From: Solirubrobacterales bacterium | GTDB taxonomy: Bacteria; Actinomycetota; Thermoleophilia; Solirubrobacterales; Solirubrobacteraceae | DNA: 35,322 bases | Assembly: GCA_027451345.1 (NCBI GenBank) | Contig: DAIDJO010000049.1 | Location: 1-35,322, forward strand | Direction of reading: 5' to 3' | Shown: one piece after another, positions 25,569 through 32,331 of the stretch | How positions within the stretch are numbered: the stretch's first letter is position 1 | Layout: each line of letters begins with the position of its first letter | Position numbers and translations under genes: made by a program | Notes under the pieces: generated by a model | Database searches by the model: none | The model's input: the letters and a program-made list of their open reading frames with translations, nothing else | What the model was told of the DNA's origin: nothing

Positions 25569-27107
25569 GTGGCCAATTCCGTCCAGCGAACCTCCCTGCA
25601 TCGTCGCCGACGCGGGCACGATCTGGACCTGCGGCGGATGCTGCACCGGCCCGAGCCGCCCCCGGCGGTTCGGGGTGACGCTCGCACGATCCGCAACGCG
25701 CTGATCATCGTCTGCCTCGGGGCCGCCATGTCCGCGGTCGACGCGACGGTGACGAACGTCGCGCTCAACACGCTCGAGCGTGACCTGCACGCGTCGGTGG
25801 CCGGCGTGCAGTGGGTGATCAGCGCGTACCTGCTGACCGTGGCCGGCGTCATCCCGGTGAGTGGCTGGGCCTCCCGCCGTTTCGGCGCGCGCCAGGTGTA
25901 TGTGGCGTCCCTGGCGCTGTTCGGCCTGAGCTCGGCGCTCTGCGCGCTCGCCGGCTCCCTGGAGATGCTCGTCGCCTGCCGTCTGCTGCAGGGCGTGGCG
26001 GGCGGCATGCTGGTCCCGCTCGGTCAGCTCATCGCCGCGGAGGTGGCCGGGACCAGCCGCATGGGGAAGATGGTGAGTCGCATCTGGATGTTCAGCTCGA
26101 TCGGTTCGATGATCGGTCCCTCCCTGGGAGGCGCGATCCTCCAGGGGCTCGGGTGGCGGTGGATCTTCATGGTCAACGTGCCGATCAGCCTGATCGCCAC
26201 CGTCGCGGCGCTCTACCTGCTGCCGCAGACGCCGAGCCGCCCGGCCGGACGGCTCGATCTCGGCGGCCTCCTGCGGCTGAGCCTCGGCGTGCCCGCGATC
26301 ATCTTCGGCCTCACCCAGGCGGAGCAGACGGGCAGCCCGCTCTCCCCGAGCGCGCTCCTGCCGCTGCTCGCGGGAGTGCTGCTGGGTGCCGACTTCGTTC
26401 GTCACGCGCTGCGCTCCGCGCGCCCGCTGCTCGACGTGCGCCTGTTCGCCCGACCGACGTTCGGCGCCGCGCTATCCACCCTCTTCTTCGTCGACGTCGC
26501 CTGGTTCGGCGTGCTGGTGCTGCTGCCGCTCTCCTTCCAGCAGTTGCGCGGGCTCGACCCGCTCTCCGCGGGCCTGCTCATGGCGCCGCAGGGCCTGGGG
26601 ACCGCGGTCGGGATGTGGCTGTGCGGACGCCTGGGTGACGGGCCTCGTGCCCGGGGGCTCGGCGCGATCGGCGCGCTCGTCCTCGTCGGCACGACGATGC
26701 TGGTCGCCCGGTTCGGCGCCACCGCGTCCGCACCCCTGGTCTGTCTCATCCTGCTCGTCGCCGGGTTCGGCGCGGGCGTCAGCTGGGTACCGGCCACGGC
26801 CGCGAGCTACTTCGGTCTCGCGCGCCACGAGATCTCCCATGGCTCGCCGCTGGTCACGGTGACGATGCGGCTCGGCGCGTCGTTCGGCACCGCGATCGCG
26901 GCGATCATGCTGCAGGCGCAGCTGCGCGGCGGCGCCGGTGGCGTCGCGCCCCTGAGAGCCGCCTACCACGCAAGCTTCCAATGGGAGGCCGGCCTCGCCC
27001 TCGTCGGCGCGCTCGCCTACCTCCAGATGTGCCGGGTCGTGGCGCGCACCCCGGCCGCCGAGCCGATCACGGGCGAGTTCCAGCTGCCGGCCGCAGAGAT
27101 CGGCTAG
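25569..27107 (+). CDS. MFS drug exporter, DHA2 (EmrB/QacA-like) type
   Basis: Second proton-driven exporter (512 aa) of the DHA2 group. A basic Arg/His-rich N-terminal tail of about 40 residues precedes helix 1, which carries SAVDATVTNVALNTLERDL, the family D1-type motif. Motif A follows as GWASRRFGARQVYVAS near residue 98; about 14 hydrophobic helices are visible. The GTG at 25569 lies six bases after the -10 box. The stop codon overlaps that of the convergent bcp gene in the shared bases CTAG (27104-27107). Its likely controller is the divergent LysR protein. Substrate unknown. Confidence 0.93.
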   Translation: MANSVQRTSLHRRRRGHDLDLRRMLHRPEPPPAVRGDARTIRNALIIVCLGAAMSAVDATVTNVALNTLERDLHASVAGVQWVISAYLLTVAGVIPVSGWASRRFGARQVYVASLALFGLSSALCALAGSLEMLVACRLLQGVAGGMLVPLGQLIAAEVAGTSRMGKMVSRIWMFSSIGSMIGPSLGGAILQGLGWRWIFMVNVPISLIATVAALYLLPQTPSRPAGRLDLGGLLRLSLGVPAIIFGLTQAEQTGSPLSPSALLPLLAGVLLGADFVRHALRSARPLLDVRLFARPTFGAALSTLFFVDVAWFGVLVLLPLSFQQLRGLDPLSAGLLMAPQGLGTAVGMWLCGRLGDGPRARGLGAIGALVLVGTTMLVARFGATASAPLVCLILLVAGFGAGVSWVPATAASYFGLARHEISHGSPLVTVTMRLGASFGTAIAAIMLQAQLRGGAGGVAPLRAAYHASFQWEAGLALVGALAYLQMCRVVARTPAAEPITGEFQLPAAEIG

Positions 27108-27565
27108 CCCGCCAGCGCGGCGAGCACCTGCTGATCGTGCTCGGCCGGCTTGACCTTGCGGAAGATGTGGCTGATCGTCCCGTCGGCGGCGATCACGAAG
27201 GTCGTGCGCTCGTTGCCCATGTAGGTGCGGCCGTACATCGACTTCTCGACCCACACCCCGTACGCCTCCGCGACGCTGTGATCCTCGTCGGAGAGGAGCG
27301 GGAACTCGAGCCCGTACTTGCCGGCGAACTTGGCGATCGGCTTGACCGGGTCGGGCGAGACGCCGAGCACGGTGGCGCCGATCCGTGCGTAGTCGGCGCG
27401 ATGGTCGCGGATGCCGCAGGCCTGGGTGGTGCAGCCGGGCGTGTCGGCCTTGGGGTAGAAGTAGAGCACGACCGGCTTGCCCCGCAGCGCCGAGAGCGTC
27501 ACGGCGTTTCCCTCCTGGTCGGGCAGGGTGAAGTCGGGAGCGCGATCGCCAACGTTGAGTGTCAT
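27104..27565 (-). CDS. bcp: Thioredoxin-dependent peroxiredoxin, Bcp/PrxQ type
   Basis: Cytoplasmic peroxidase (153 aa) that reduces hydrogen peroxide and organic peroxides with thioredoxin. The active-site motif is ADTPGCTTQACGIRD with peroxidatic C45 and resolving C50, the C-x4-C spacing of the Bcp group. GVSPDP and YGVWVEKSMYGRTYMG are further family stretches. Length is normal. The ATG at 27563-27565 follows a TAAGAT box by six bases. Convergent with the exporter, and next to a stress-response signalling pair. Confidence 0.96.
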   Translation of the reverse strand: MTLNVGDRAPDFTLPDQEGNAVTLSALRGKPVVLYFYPKADTPGCTTQACGIRDHRADYARIGATVLGVSPDPVKPIAKFAGKYGLEFPLLSDEDHSVAEAYGVWVEKSMYGRTYMGNERTTFVIAADGTISHIFRKVKPAEHDQQVLAALAG

Positions 27566-27571
27566 GGGGAC

Positions 27572-27577
27572 ATCTTA
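27572..27577 (-). promoter_or_regulatory. Putative -10 box (TAAGAT) of bcp, leaderless spacing
   Basis: TAAGAT on the minus strand ends six bases before the bcp ATG with no ribosome site between. On the plus strand a TAGGGT at 27594-27599 may be the -10 for the signalling gene, so the two promoters nearly touch back to back. Confidence 0.55.
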
Positions 27578-27694
27578 AAGCCGCGTCGCCCGCTAGGGTT
27601 GGGTCCCTGCCTGCAGCGAGCCGGTCGCTGACGGCTCTCGCGACTGAACCCGCGAGGTTTGCCGATCCGCGGCCGAGGTAGTGGAGAGCTGGTC

Positions 27695-29368
27695 GTGCCC
27701 ACCCAGGACAAGACGGACGCAACCCGACCGGCGAGGCGCAACCTCGGGGTCGGCCAGGTCGCGTTGGAGCTTGACGATTCGATCGTCACCCCGGCGCGGC
27801 AGCTGCGCGACCTCGTCCGGCTGAGCGACCCCGCCCTGTCCGAGCTTCCCTTCGAGGAGCTGCTCGACGAGCTGCTCGTGCGCGTACGCGACCTCCTCGA
27901 CGTGAACACCGCCGCGATCCTGTTGCTCGATCACGAGGCCGACCAGCTCGTCGCCACCGCGGCCCGAGGGATCGAGGAGGAGGTCGAGCAGGGCGTCCGC
28001 GTCCCGGTCGGCCGGGGCTTCGCCGGCCGGATCGCCCAGGAGCGGGTGGCGATCTTCATCGCCGACGTCGACCATGCGGACGTCGTCAACCCGATCCTGC
28101 GCGAGAAGGGCATCCGCTCGCTCCTCGGCGTGCCGCTGATCGTCGAGGGCGACCTCATCGGCGTGCTGCACGTCGGCTCGCTGACGCCGCGACGCTTCGA
28201 CGTGCGCGACCTCGCCGTGCTCGAGCTCGCCGCCGCCCGGGCCGGTCCCGCCATCGAGCGGGCCCGCCTGCTGAGCGCGCTCGTGCGCGAGCACGCCAAC
28301 GCCGTCCTGCTCCAGCGCAGCCTGCTCCCCCGCCAGCTCACCGCCACGGCCGGCATCGCCGTCGCCGCGCGCTACCTGCCCGCCCGCGAGGAGGTGGGCG
28401 GCGACTGGTTCGACCTGATCGACCTCGGCCGGGGTGAGATCGGCATCGCGATCGGTGACGTGGTCGGCCACGGCCTGGCCGCCGCATCGCTGATGGGCCA
28501 GCTGCGCACCGCGTTGCACGCCTACGCGCTCGACCGCGAGGATCCGGCACGCACGCTCGAGCGCGTCGACCGGTTCGCTCGAAGCCTCGGCGATCACGCG
28601 ATGGCGACCGTGGCCTACGCCGTGGTGAACGCCGAGACCGGCACGGTCCGTGCGGCGAGCGCCGGTCACCTTCCCCCCGTCCTCGTGCCCGCCGACGGCC
28701 CACCGCGGCGCGTCGACATCCCGCCCGCCCCGCCGATCGGCGCCTACGACCACCGGACCGTCCCCGAGCACCGCTTCGCGCTCCCCCCGGGGGCCACCCT
28801 GCTTCTCTACACCGACGGCCTGATCGAGCGCCCGGGCGTTCCCCTCACCCACAGCCTGGGCGAGCTGCTCGACGCGGTGAGCGGGTCCCAGACGGCGGAG
28901 GACGCCTGCCTGCTCGCGATGGATCGGCTCGTCCCCCAGCGCGGCCCGCGCGACGACATCGCCGTGATCGCCGTGCAGAACGAGCCGATCCCGGAGCGGC
29001 TCGACCTCGAGCTGCCGGCACAGGCGGCGATGCTCTCGGGCATGCGCCGGATGCTCAACCGCTGGCTCTGGAATCAATCCGTCGACCAGACGGTCGCCAC
29101 CGAGATCCTGATCGCCGTGAGCGAGGCGTGCTCCAACGCCGTCGAGCACGCCTATGGCATCGACGAGGGCGCCCTGCGCGTGCGGGCGCAGCGCGTCGGC
29201 GACACGATCGAGGTGCTCGTCGCTGACCGCGGACGCTGGCGGCCCGCCCGCGGCGAGCACCGCGGGCGCGGGCTGACCATCATGCGCAATGCGATGGACA
29301 CCTGCGAGGTGCGGACCGGCGAGGAGGGCACGGAGATCGTGATGCGCCGGAGGATCGACCGGGCGTGA
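27695..29368 (+). CDS. GAF-PP2C phosphatase-HATPase kinase fusion (RsbU-RsbW-like)
   Basis: Predicted partner-switching regulator (557 aa). A GAF sensor spans about residues 45-200. A SpoIIE/RsbU-type PP2C phosphatase follows (about 205-410), with GGDWFD, GDVVGHG, YTDGLIE and RDDIAV as metal-site motifs. An RsbW/SpoIIAB-like ATPase occupies about 425-555, with SEACSNAVEHAYG (N box) and GRGLTIM (G box). One chain thus holds both the phosphatase and the kinase-type domain for the STAS protein encoded next. The GTG at 27695 has a GGAGAG ribosome site; a TTG at 27659 in the same frame is less likely. The stop overlaps the next start by four bases. Confidence 0.92.
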   Translation: MPTQDKTDATRPARRNLGVGQVALELDDSIVTPARQLRDLVRLSDPALSELPFEELLDELLVRVRDLLDVNTAAILLLDHEADQLVATAARGIEEEVEQGVRVPVGRGFAGRIAQERVAIFIADVDHADVVNPILREKGIRSLLGVPLIVEGDLIGVLHVGSLTPRRFDVRDLAVLELAAARAGPAIERARLLSALVREHANAVLLQRSLLPRQLTATAGIAVAARYLPAREEVGGDWFDLIDLGRGEIGIAIGDVVGHGLAAASLMGQLRTALHAYALDREDPARTLERVDRFARSLGDHAMATVAYAVVNAETGTVRAASAGHLPPVLVPADGPPRRVDIPPAPPIGAYDHRTVPEHRFALPPGATLLLYTDGLIERPGVPLTHSLGELLDAVSGSQTAEDACLLAMDRLVPQRGPRDDIAVIAVQNEPIPERLDLELPAQAAMLSGMRRMLNRWLWNQSVDQTVATEILIAVSEACSNAVEHAYGIDEGALRVRAQRVGDTIEVLVADRGRWRPARGEHRGRGLTIMRNAMDTCEVRTGEEGTEIVMRRRIDRA

Positions 29369-29748
29369 CCGAACCCGCCCTGAGGATCGAGACCGAGCGC
29401 GGGATCGTCTACGTCTCCCTGAGCGGCGACGTCGACCTGTCCAATGTGCCGGAGGTCCGCCGTCAGATCGGGGCGGCGGTGAGCAACCAGGCGCTCGGCC
29501 TGGTGCTCGACCTGAGCGAGGTCGACTACCTCGACAGCGCCGGCATGCACCTCGTCCACAGCCTGCGCGCCGACCTGCGCCGACACGGCCAGCAGCTCGC
29601 CCTCGTCATCCCGGCCGACTCCGTGATCAACGACGCCCTGCGCCTCGCCGGGATCGGCTGGGAGGAGCAGCGGATCGGAAGCCGCGCCGAGGCGGAGCGC
29701 CGGTTCGCGGCGGCTACTTCAGGAGCCGACTCAGCCGCCGGTCCTTGA
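29365..29748 (+). CDS. STAS-domain anti-sigma factor antagonist (RsbV-like)
   Basis: Small protein (127 aa) that in partner switching is phosphorylated by a kinase/anti-sigma factor and reactivated by a phosphatase. The STAS fold shows SLSGDVDLSNVP near residue 18 and DLSEVDYLDSAGMHLVHSL near 49, where S58 in DSAG is the expected phosphorylation site. The GTG start overlaps the upstream stop (GTGA), so it is coupled to the phosphatase-kinase fusion. No sigma factor gene lies in the window. Its last 35 bases overlap the 3' end of the convergent glycosylase gene. Confidence 0.94.
   Translation: MTEPALRIETERGIVYVSLSGDVDLSNVPEVRRQIGAAVSNQALGLVLDLSEVDYLDSAGMHLVHSLRADLRRHGQQLALVIPADSVINDALRLAGIGWEEQRIGSRAEAERRFAAATSGADSAAGP
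29708..29740. terminator. Hairpin inside the overlapping 3' ends of the STAS and glycosylase genes
   Basis: CGGCGGCT (29708-29715) pairs perfectly with AGCCGCCG (29733-29740) around 17 bases. It sits in the tail-to-tail overlap 29714-29748, so both genes carry it within or near their last codons. Confidence 0.4.
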
Positions 29749-30619
29749 GCACCCTGCCGTCGGTCTGGCACACGGGGCAATAACACATCACGTAGTCCTC
29801 GTAGAAGACGGCCTCGATCGTCGTGCCGCAGCGCGGGCACGGCTCGCCGTTGTGCCGGTGCACCGTGAGGGGCAGCGGCAGCTTGTCCGGCAGCGGCAGG
29901 GCGAGGTGCTGCTCGTAGTGGGTGAGCGCGTCGCCGAGGCGCCCCCGGATCGCCTCACGCAGGGCCACCGCCTCGTCGCCCGTCAGGTCGGCCCCGCGCT
30001 TGAAGGGGGAGAGCCGGGCCGTGTGCAGGATCTCGTCGACCCAGGAGCGGCCGATCCCGGCGATGACGTGCTGGTCGCGCAGCACCGCGTAGAGCGGGCG
30101 GGGCTGGTCGAGCCGCCGCCGCAGCTCGTCGGGGTCCGGCGGGTCCGGCCAGGCCTCGGGCCCGAGCTCGGCGAGCGTCTCCTCGCGCTCGACGTCCTCC
30201 CAGCGCAGGAGCTTCACCCACGCCCGCTGCCGGGTCCCGAACTCCCGCAGGCGCAGCTCCCGCTCCCCGCCGGCGAGCCGCAGCAGCACACGCGAGGTCC
30301 GGTCCCGCAGCGACGCGCGCCGCTCGAACAGCTGTAGGCGGCCGGCCGACATCAGGTGGACGAGCAGCGTGTGGGCGGCGGCCGGTCCCGCTGGACCGGC
30401 CGCCGATCCTGAGCTGGCTGGGGGCCCGTCGACGTCGATCAGGAACAGCTTGCCGCGGCGCCGGATGCCGACGATGTGACCGCCGACGAGAGCCTGCAGC
30501 GGAGGGTCGAAGGTCCGGACGGCGTTGATGCCGGGTGTGAGCACCGATTCGATCTCAGCGCCCGCCGTCGCGGCGCCGATCAACCGCGCGGTGATCTCGA
30601 CCTCCGGCAGTTCGGGCAC
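29714..30619 (-). CDS. mutM: Fpg/Nei-family DNA glycosylase, atypical
   Basis: Base-excision repair enzyme (301 aa). The N-terminus PELPEVE supplies the catalytic P2 and E3, and K57 in RRRGKLF matches the conserved lysine. The helix-two-turn-helix reads AGIGRSWVDEIL, where most Fpg proteins have GIGN. The C-terminal zinc finger has C261-x2-C264-x16-C281-x2-C284, but the usual G-R-x-T hairpin before the third cysteine is replaced by YEDYVMCY, and a basic tail extends after the finger. A Gly/Ala/Pro-rich insert lies near residue 70. Substrate range may therefore differ from 8-oxoguanine Fpg. The GTG at 30617-30619 follows TACCCT by eight bases. Confidence 0.9.
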   Translation of the reverse strand: MPELPEVEITARLIGAATAGAEIESVLTPGINAVRTFDPPLQALVGGHIVGIRRRGKLFLIDVDGPPASSGSAAGPAGPAAAHTLLVHLMSAGRLQLFERRASLRDRTSRVLLRLAGGERELRLREFGTRQRAWVKLLRWEDVEREETLAELGPEAWPDPPDPDELRRRLDQPRPLYAVLRDQHVIAGIGRSWVDEILHTARLSPFKRGADLTGDEAVALREAIRGRLGDALTHYEQHLALPLPDKLPLPLTVHRHNGEPCPRCGTTIEAVFYEDYVMCYCPVCQTDGRVLKDRRLSRLLK

Positions 30620-30627
30620 GGGAGTTG

Positions 30628-30633
30628 AGGGTA
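30628..30633 (-). promoter_or_regulatory. Putative -10 box (TACCCT) of the glycosylase gene
   Basis: TACCCT on the minus strand ends eight bases before the GTG at 30619; there is no ribosome site, so the message is probably leaderless or nearly so. Confidence 0.45.
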
Positions 30634-30691
30634 GAGCGAGTTGCGATGGAACTCCTACTCCGCCTTAAGCACCGTTTAACTGACCGGGAGC

Positions 30692-31000
30692 ATGCTCGCT
30701 GACATGAGTGACATCCTCGCCATCCTCGAAGCGACCGACAGCGACGAACAGCTCGTGGAGGAGATCGCCCTGCGCCACCCCCACCGTGTCACGGTCCTCG
30801 TCGAGGACGGCACGGTCGACCCGCGGATGGACGACGGGCCGCGCGGGCGGGCGCTGAGCGACCGGCTCGCCGAACTGCTCGCCGCGATCGAGCAGCGCAC
30901 GGGTGCCGTCGTCGTCGGCCTCGCCGGCAGCCGCGAACAGCTCCGTGGCTGGCGCTTCGACCGCGTCGTCGGCGCCCACGGGGCGCTGCCCGCGCTCTGA
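30692..31000 (+). CDS. Small soluble hypothetical protein (102 aa)
   Basis: Predicted cytoplasmic alpha/beta protein. Acidic helices (ILEATDSDEQLVEEI) alternate with strands (HRVTVLVEDG, GAVVVGLAG); the ending is RFDRVVGAHGALPAL. No family recognised. Two in-frame ATGs (30692 and 30704) are possible: GGGAG is almost adjacent to the first and 12 bases before the second, and a TTTAAC at 30675-30680 could be a -10 box. Third positions are strongly G/C. A very strong hairpin follows the stop. Confidence 0.7.
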   Translation: MLADMSDILAILEATDSDEQLVEEIALRHPHRVTVLVEDGTVDPRMDDGPRGRALSDRLAELLAAIEQRTGAVVVGLAGSREQLRGWRFDRVVGAHGALPAL

Positions 31001-31035
31001 CCCGGCGGAGGCCCCCGCCCCGACGGCTGAACGCA

Positions 31036-31067
31036 CTCGGGCCCCGGTCGGTCGACCGGGGCCCGAG
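31036..31067. terminator. Perfect 15-bp bidirectional hairpin upstream of pstS stop
   Basis: CTCGGGCCCCGGTCG (31036-31050) and its exact complement (31053-31067) enclose two bases. It separates the small plus-strand gene from the convergent pstS and is the strongest perfect stem noticed in the window. Confidence 0.75.
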
Positions 31068-31095
31068 GTGTCGCTGCGGCGTTGGCCGCTCCGAC

Positions 31096-32145
31096 CTAGA
31101 GCCCGTTGATCAGGCGCTGGTCGGCCGCGACGATCTTCTTGGGCAGCGGCACGAAGTCGAGCGAGGCGCCGTACTTCTGGCCGGTGGTCACCGCCCAGTT
31201 CAGGAACGCCTTCAGGTCGGCTGAGCTGATGCCACCGTGCGGCGCGGTGCCCGAGTTCACGATCGCGTACGTGTAGGTCGACACCGGGTAGGCGATCTTG
31301 TACTTCTTCGCCGGGTACTGGATCGGCACCCCGTTTGCACTCGTGAAGGCCGAGCCCTGCGCCGGCACCGTCGAGTTCGACAGCGCCGCGTTGGCGATGT
31401 TCTTCGGGTTCGGGAGCACGAAGTTGTGGGCGGCGTTCTGGACGGCGGCCACCTGGATGTGGAGCTGCAGCAGGTAGTACGCCGAGATGTAGCCGATCGT
31501 GCCCTTGTTGGCGTGGACCTCGCCGGCGACGCCGGAGTTGCCGTTCTCGCCGACGCCGACGGTCGTCGGGAACGAGGTCGACGGGACCGTCTTCCAGATC
31601 TTCGGCGCGCCGTGGTACATGAAGTTCTGGAAGGCGAACGAGTCACCCGAGCCGTCCGAGCGGAAGACCGGGGTGATCTTGCCGGCGCGCTTCAGCGCCT
31701 TGGCGTAGTGCTTGTTCAGCTTGACGATCGCCGGGCTGCCCCAGGTCGTGATCTTGCCGGTGAAGATGCCGGCCAGGACGGGAGCGGTCAGACGCAGGCC
31801 GTTCTTGACACCCGGGACGTTGTAGCCGACGCCGGTCGCCGTCAGCGCCCACGGGATCTCGACCGGCTTGTACGGATCGGACGCGAAGGCGGTCGCGGTC
31901 ATCGGCGCGTCGGAGGCGCCGATGTCGACGAGGTTGCCCTCGATGTCCTTCTGGCCGACACCGGAACCGCCGGCCGCCGGGGCGATCGAGGCGCCGGTGT
32001 AGACCTGCGACCAGCGCGCGACGAGCGGGAACACGAGCGAGGAGCCAGCCTCGTTGATCGTGGCGGCGGAGGCGCTCGCCGCCGCCGTGGACGCGGTCAC
32101 GCCGAACGCGGCGGCGCCCAGGCAGATGATCCTCTTGAGATGCAA
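31096..32145 (-). CDS. pstS: Phosphate-binding protein PstS
   Basis: Extracytoplasmic solute-binding protein (349 aa) that delivers phosphate to the PstCAB transporter. A signal peptide ends near ASASA-AT (residues 23-28) with an A-x-A cleavage site; there is no lipobox cysteine, so the protein seems to be secreted without a lipid anchor. Phosphate-site motifs include EAGSSLVFPL, AAGGSGVGQKDI and DIGASDAPM in the first half and FRSDGSGDSFAFQNF near residue 165. The only suitable start is the TTG at 32143-32145, with AAAGGA nine bases upstream. It is divergent from pstCAB rather than first in their operon. Confidence 0.95.
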   Translation of the reverse strand: MHLKRIICLGAAAFGVTASTAAASASAATINEAGSSLVFPLVARWSQVYTGASIAPAAGGSGVGQKDIEGNLVDIGASDAPMTATAFASDPYKPVEIPWALTATGVGYNVPGVKNGLRLTAPVLAGIFTGKITTWGSPAIVKLNKHYAKALKRAGKITPVFRSDGSGDSFAFQNFMYHGAPKIWKTVPSTSFPTTVGVGENGNSGVAGEVHANKGTIGYISAYYLLQLHIQVAAVQNAAHNFVLPNPKNIANAALSNSTVPAQGSAFTSANGVPIQYPAKKYKIAYPVSTYTYAIVNSGTAPHGGISSADLKAFLNWAVTTGQKYGASLDFVPLPKKIVAADQRLINGL

Positions 32146-32177
32146 GATGCGGTTCCTTTCGGACTGAAGTAGGTCGT

Positions 32178-32208
32178 GACTCGCCGATCGGGAACGTCAT
32201 GGCGAGTC
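32178..32208. promoter_or_regulatory. Inverted repeat in the pstS leader region
   Basis: GACTCGCC (32178-32185) and GGCGAGTC (32201-32208) form a perfect 8-bp inverted repeat 15 bases apart, 33-63 bases before the pstS start. It may be a leader hairpin or an operator. Confidence 0.4.
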
Positions 32209-32266
32209 GAGCGTGTCCGGCCGTTCACGCCTGGGATGAAGCATGTGGCAGGGCGCGCCCTGACTT

Positions 32267-32303
32267 GTTATCAGGTGGTTACTGAGATTTTGAAAGCTTG
32301 TAA
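32267..32303 (+). promoter_or_regulatory. Pho-box-like repeat phased at 11 bp
   Basis: GTTA at 32267 and 32278, TTTG at 32289 and GTAA at 32300 begin exactly 11 bases apart, the period used by PhoB/PhoP-type regulators. The last unit coincides with the -35 box of the pstC promoter, as expected for direct activation. The site lies between divergent pstS and pstC and could serve both. The two central units are good, the outer ones weaker. Confidence 0.5.
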
Positions 32304-32327
32304 CGGGGCGACCGGGCCAAATACCCT
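32298..32327 (+). promoter_or_regulatory. Promoter of pstCAB
   Basis: -35 TTGTAA (32298-32303), 18-base spacer, -10 TACCCT (32322-32327), followed by GTG at 32332. Confidence 0.5.
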
Positions 32328-32331
32328 GGGG

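Noticed and set aside
27593-29260. 555-residue minus-strand frame opposite the GAF-phosphatase-kinase gene
   Set aside because: Shadow frame; the plus strand carries all motifs of three known domains.
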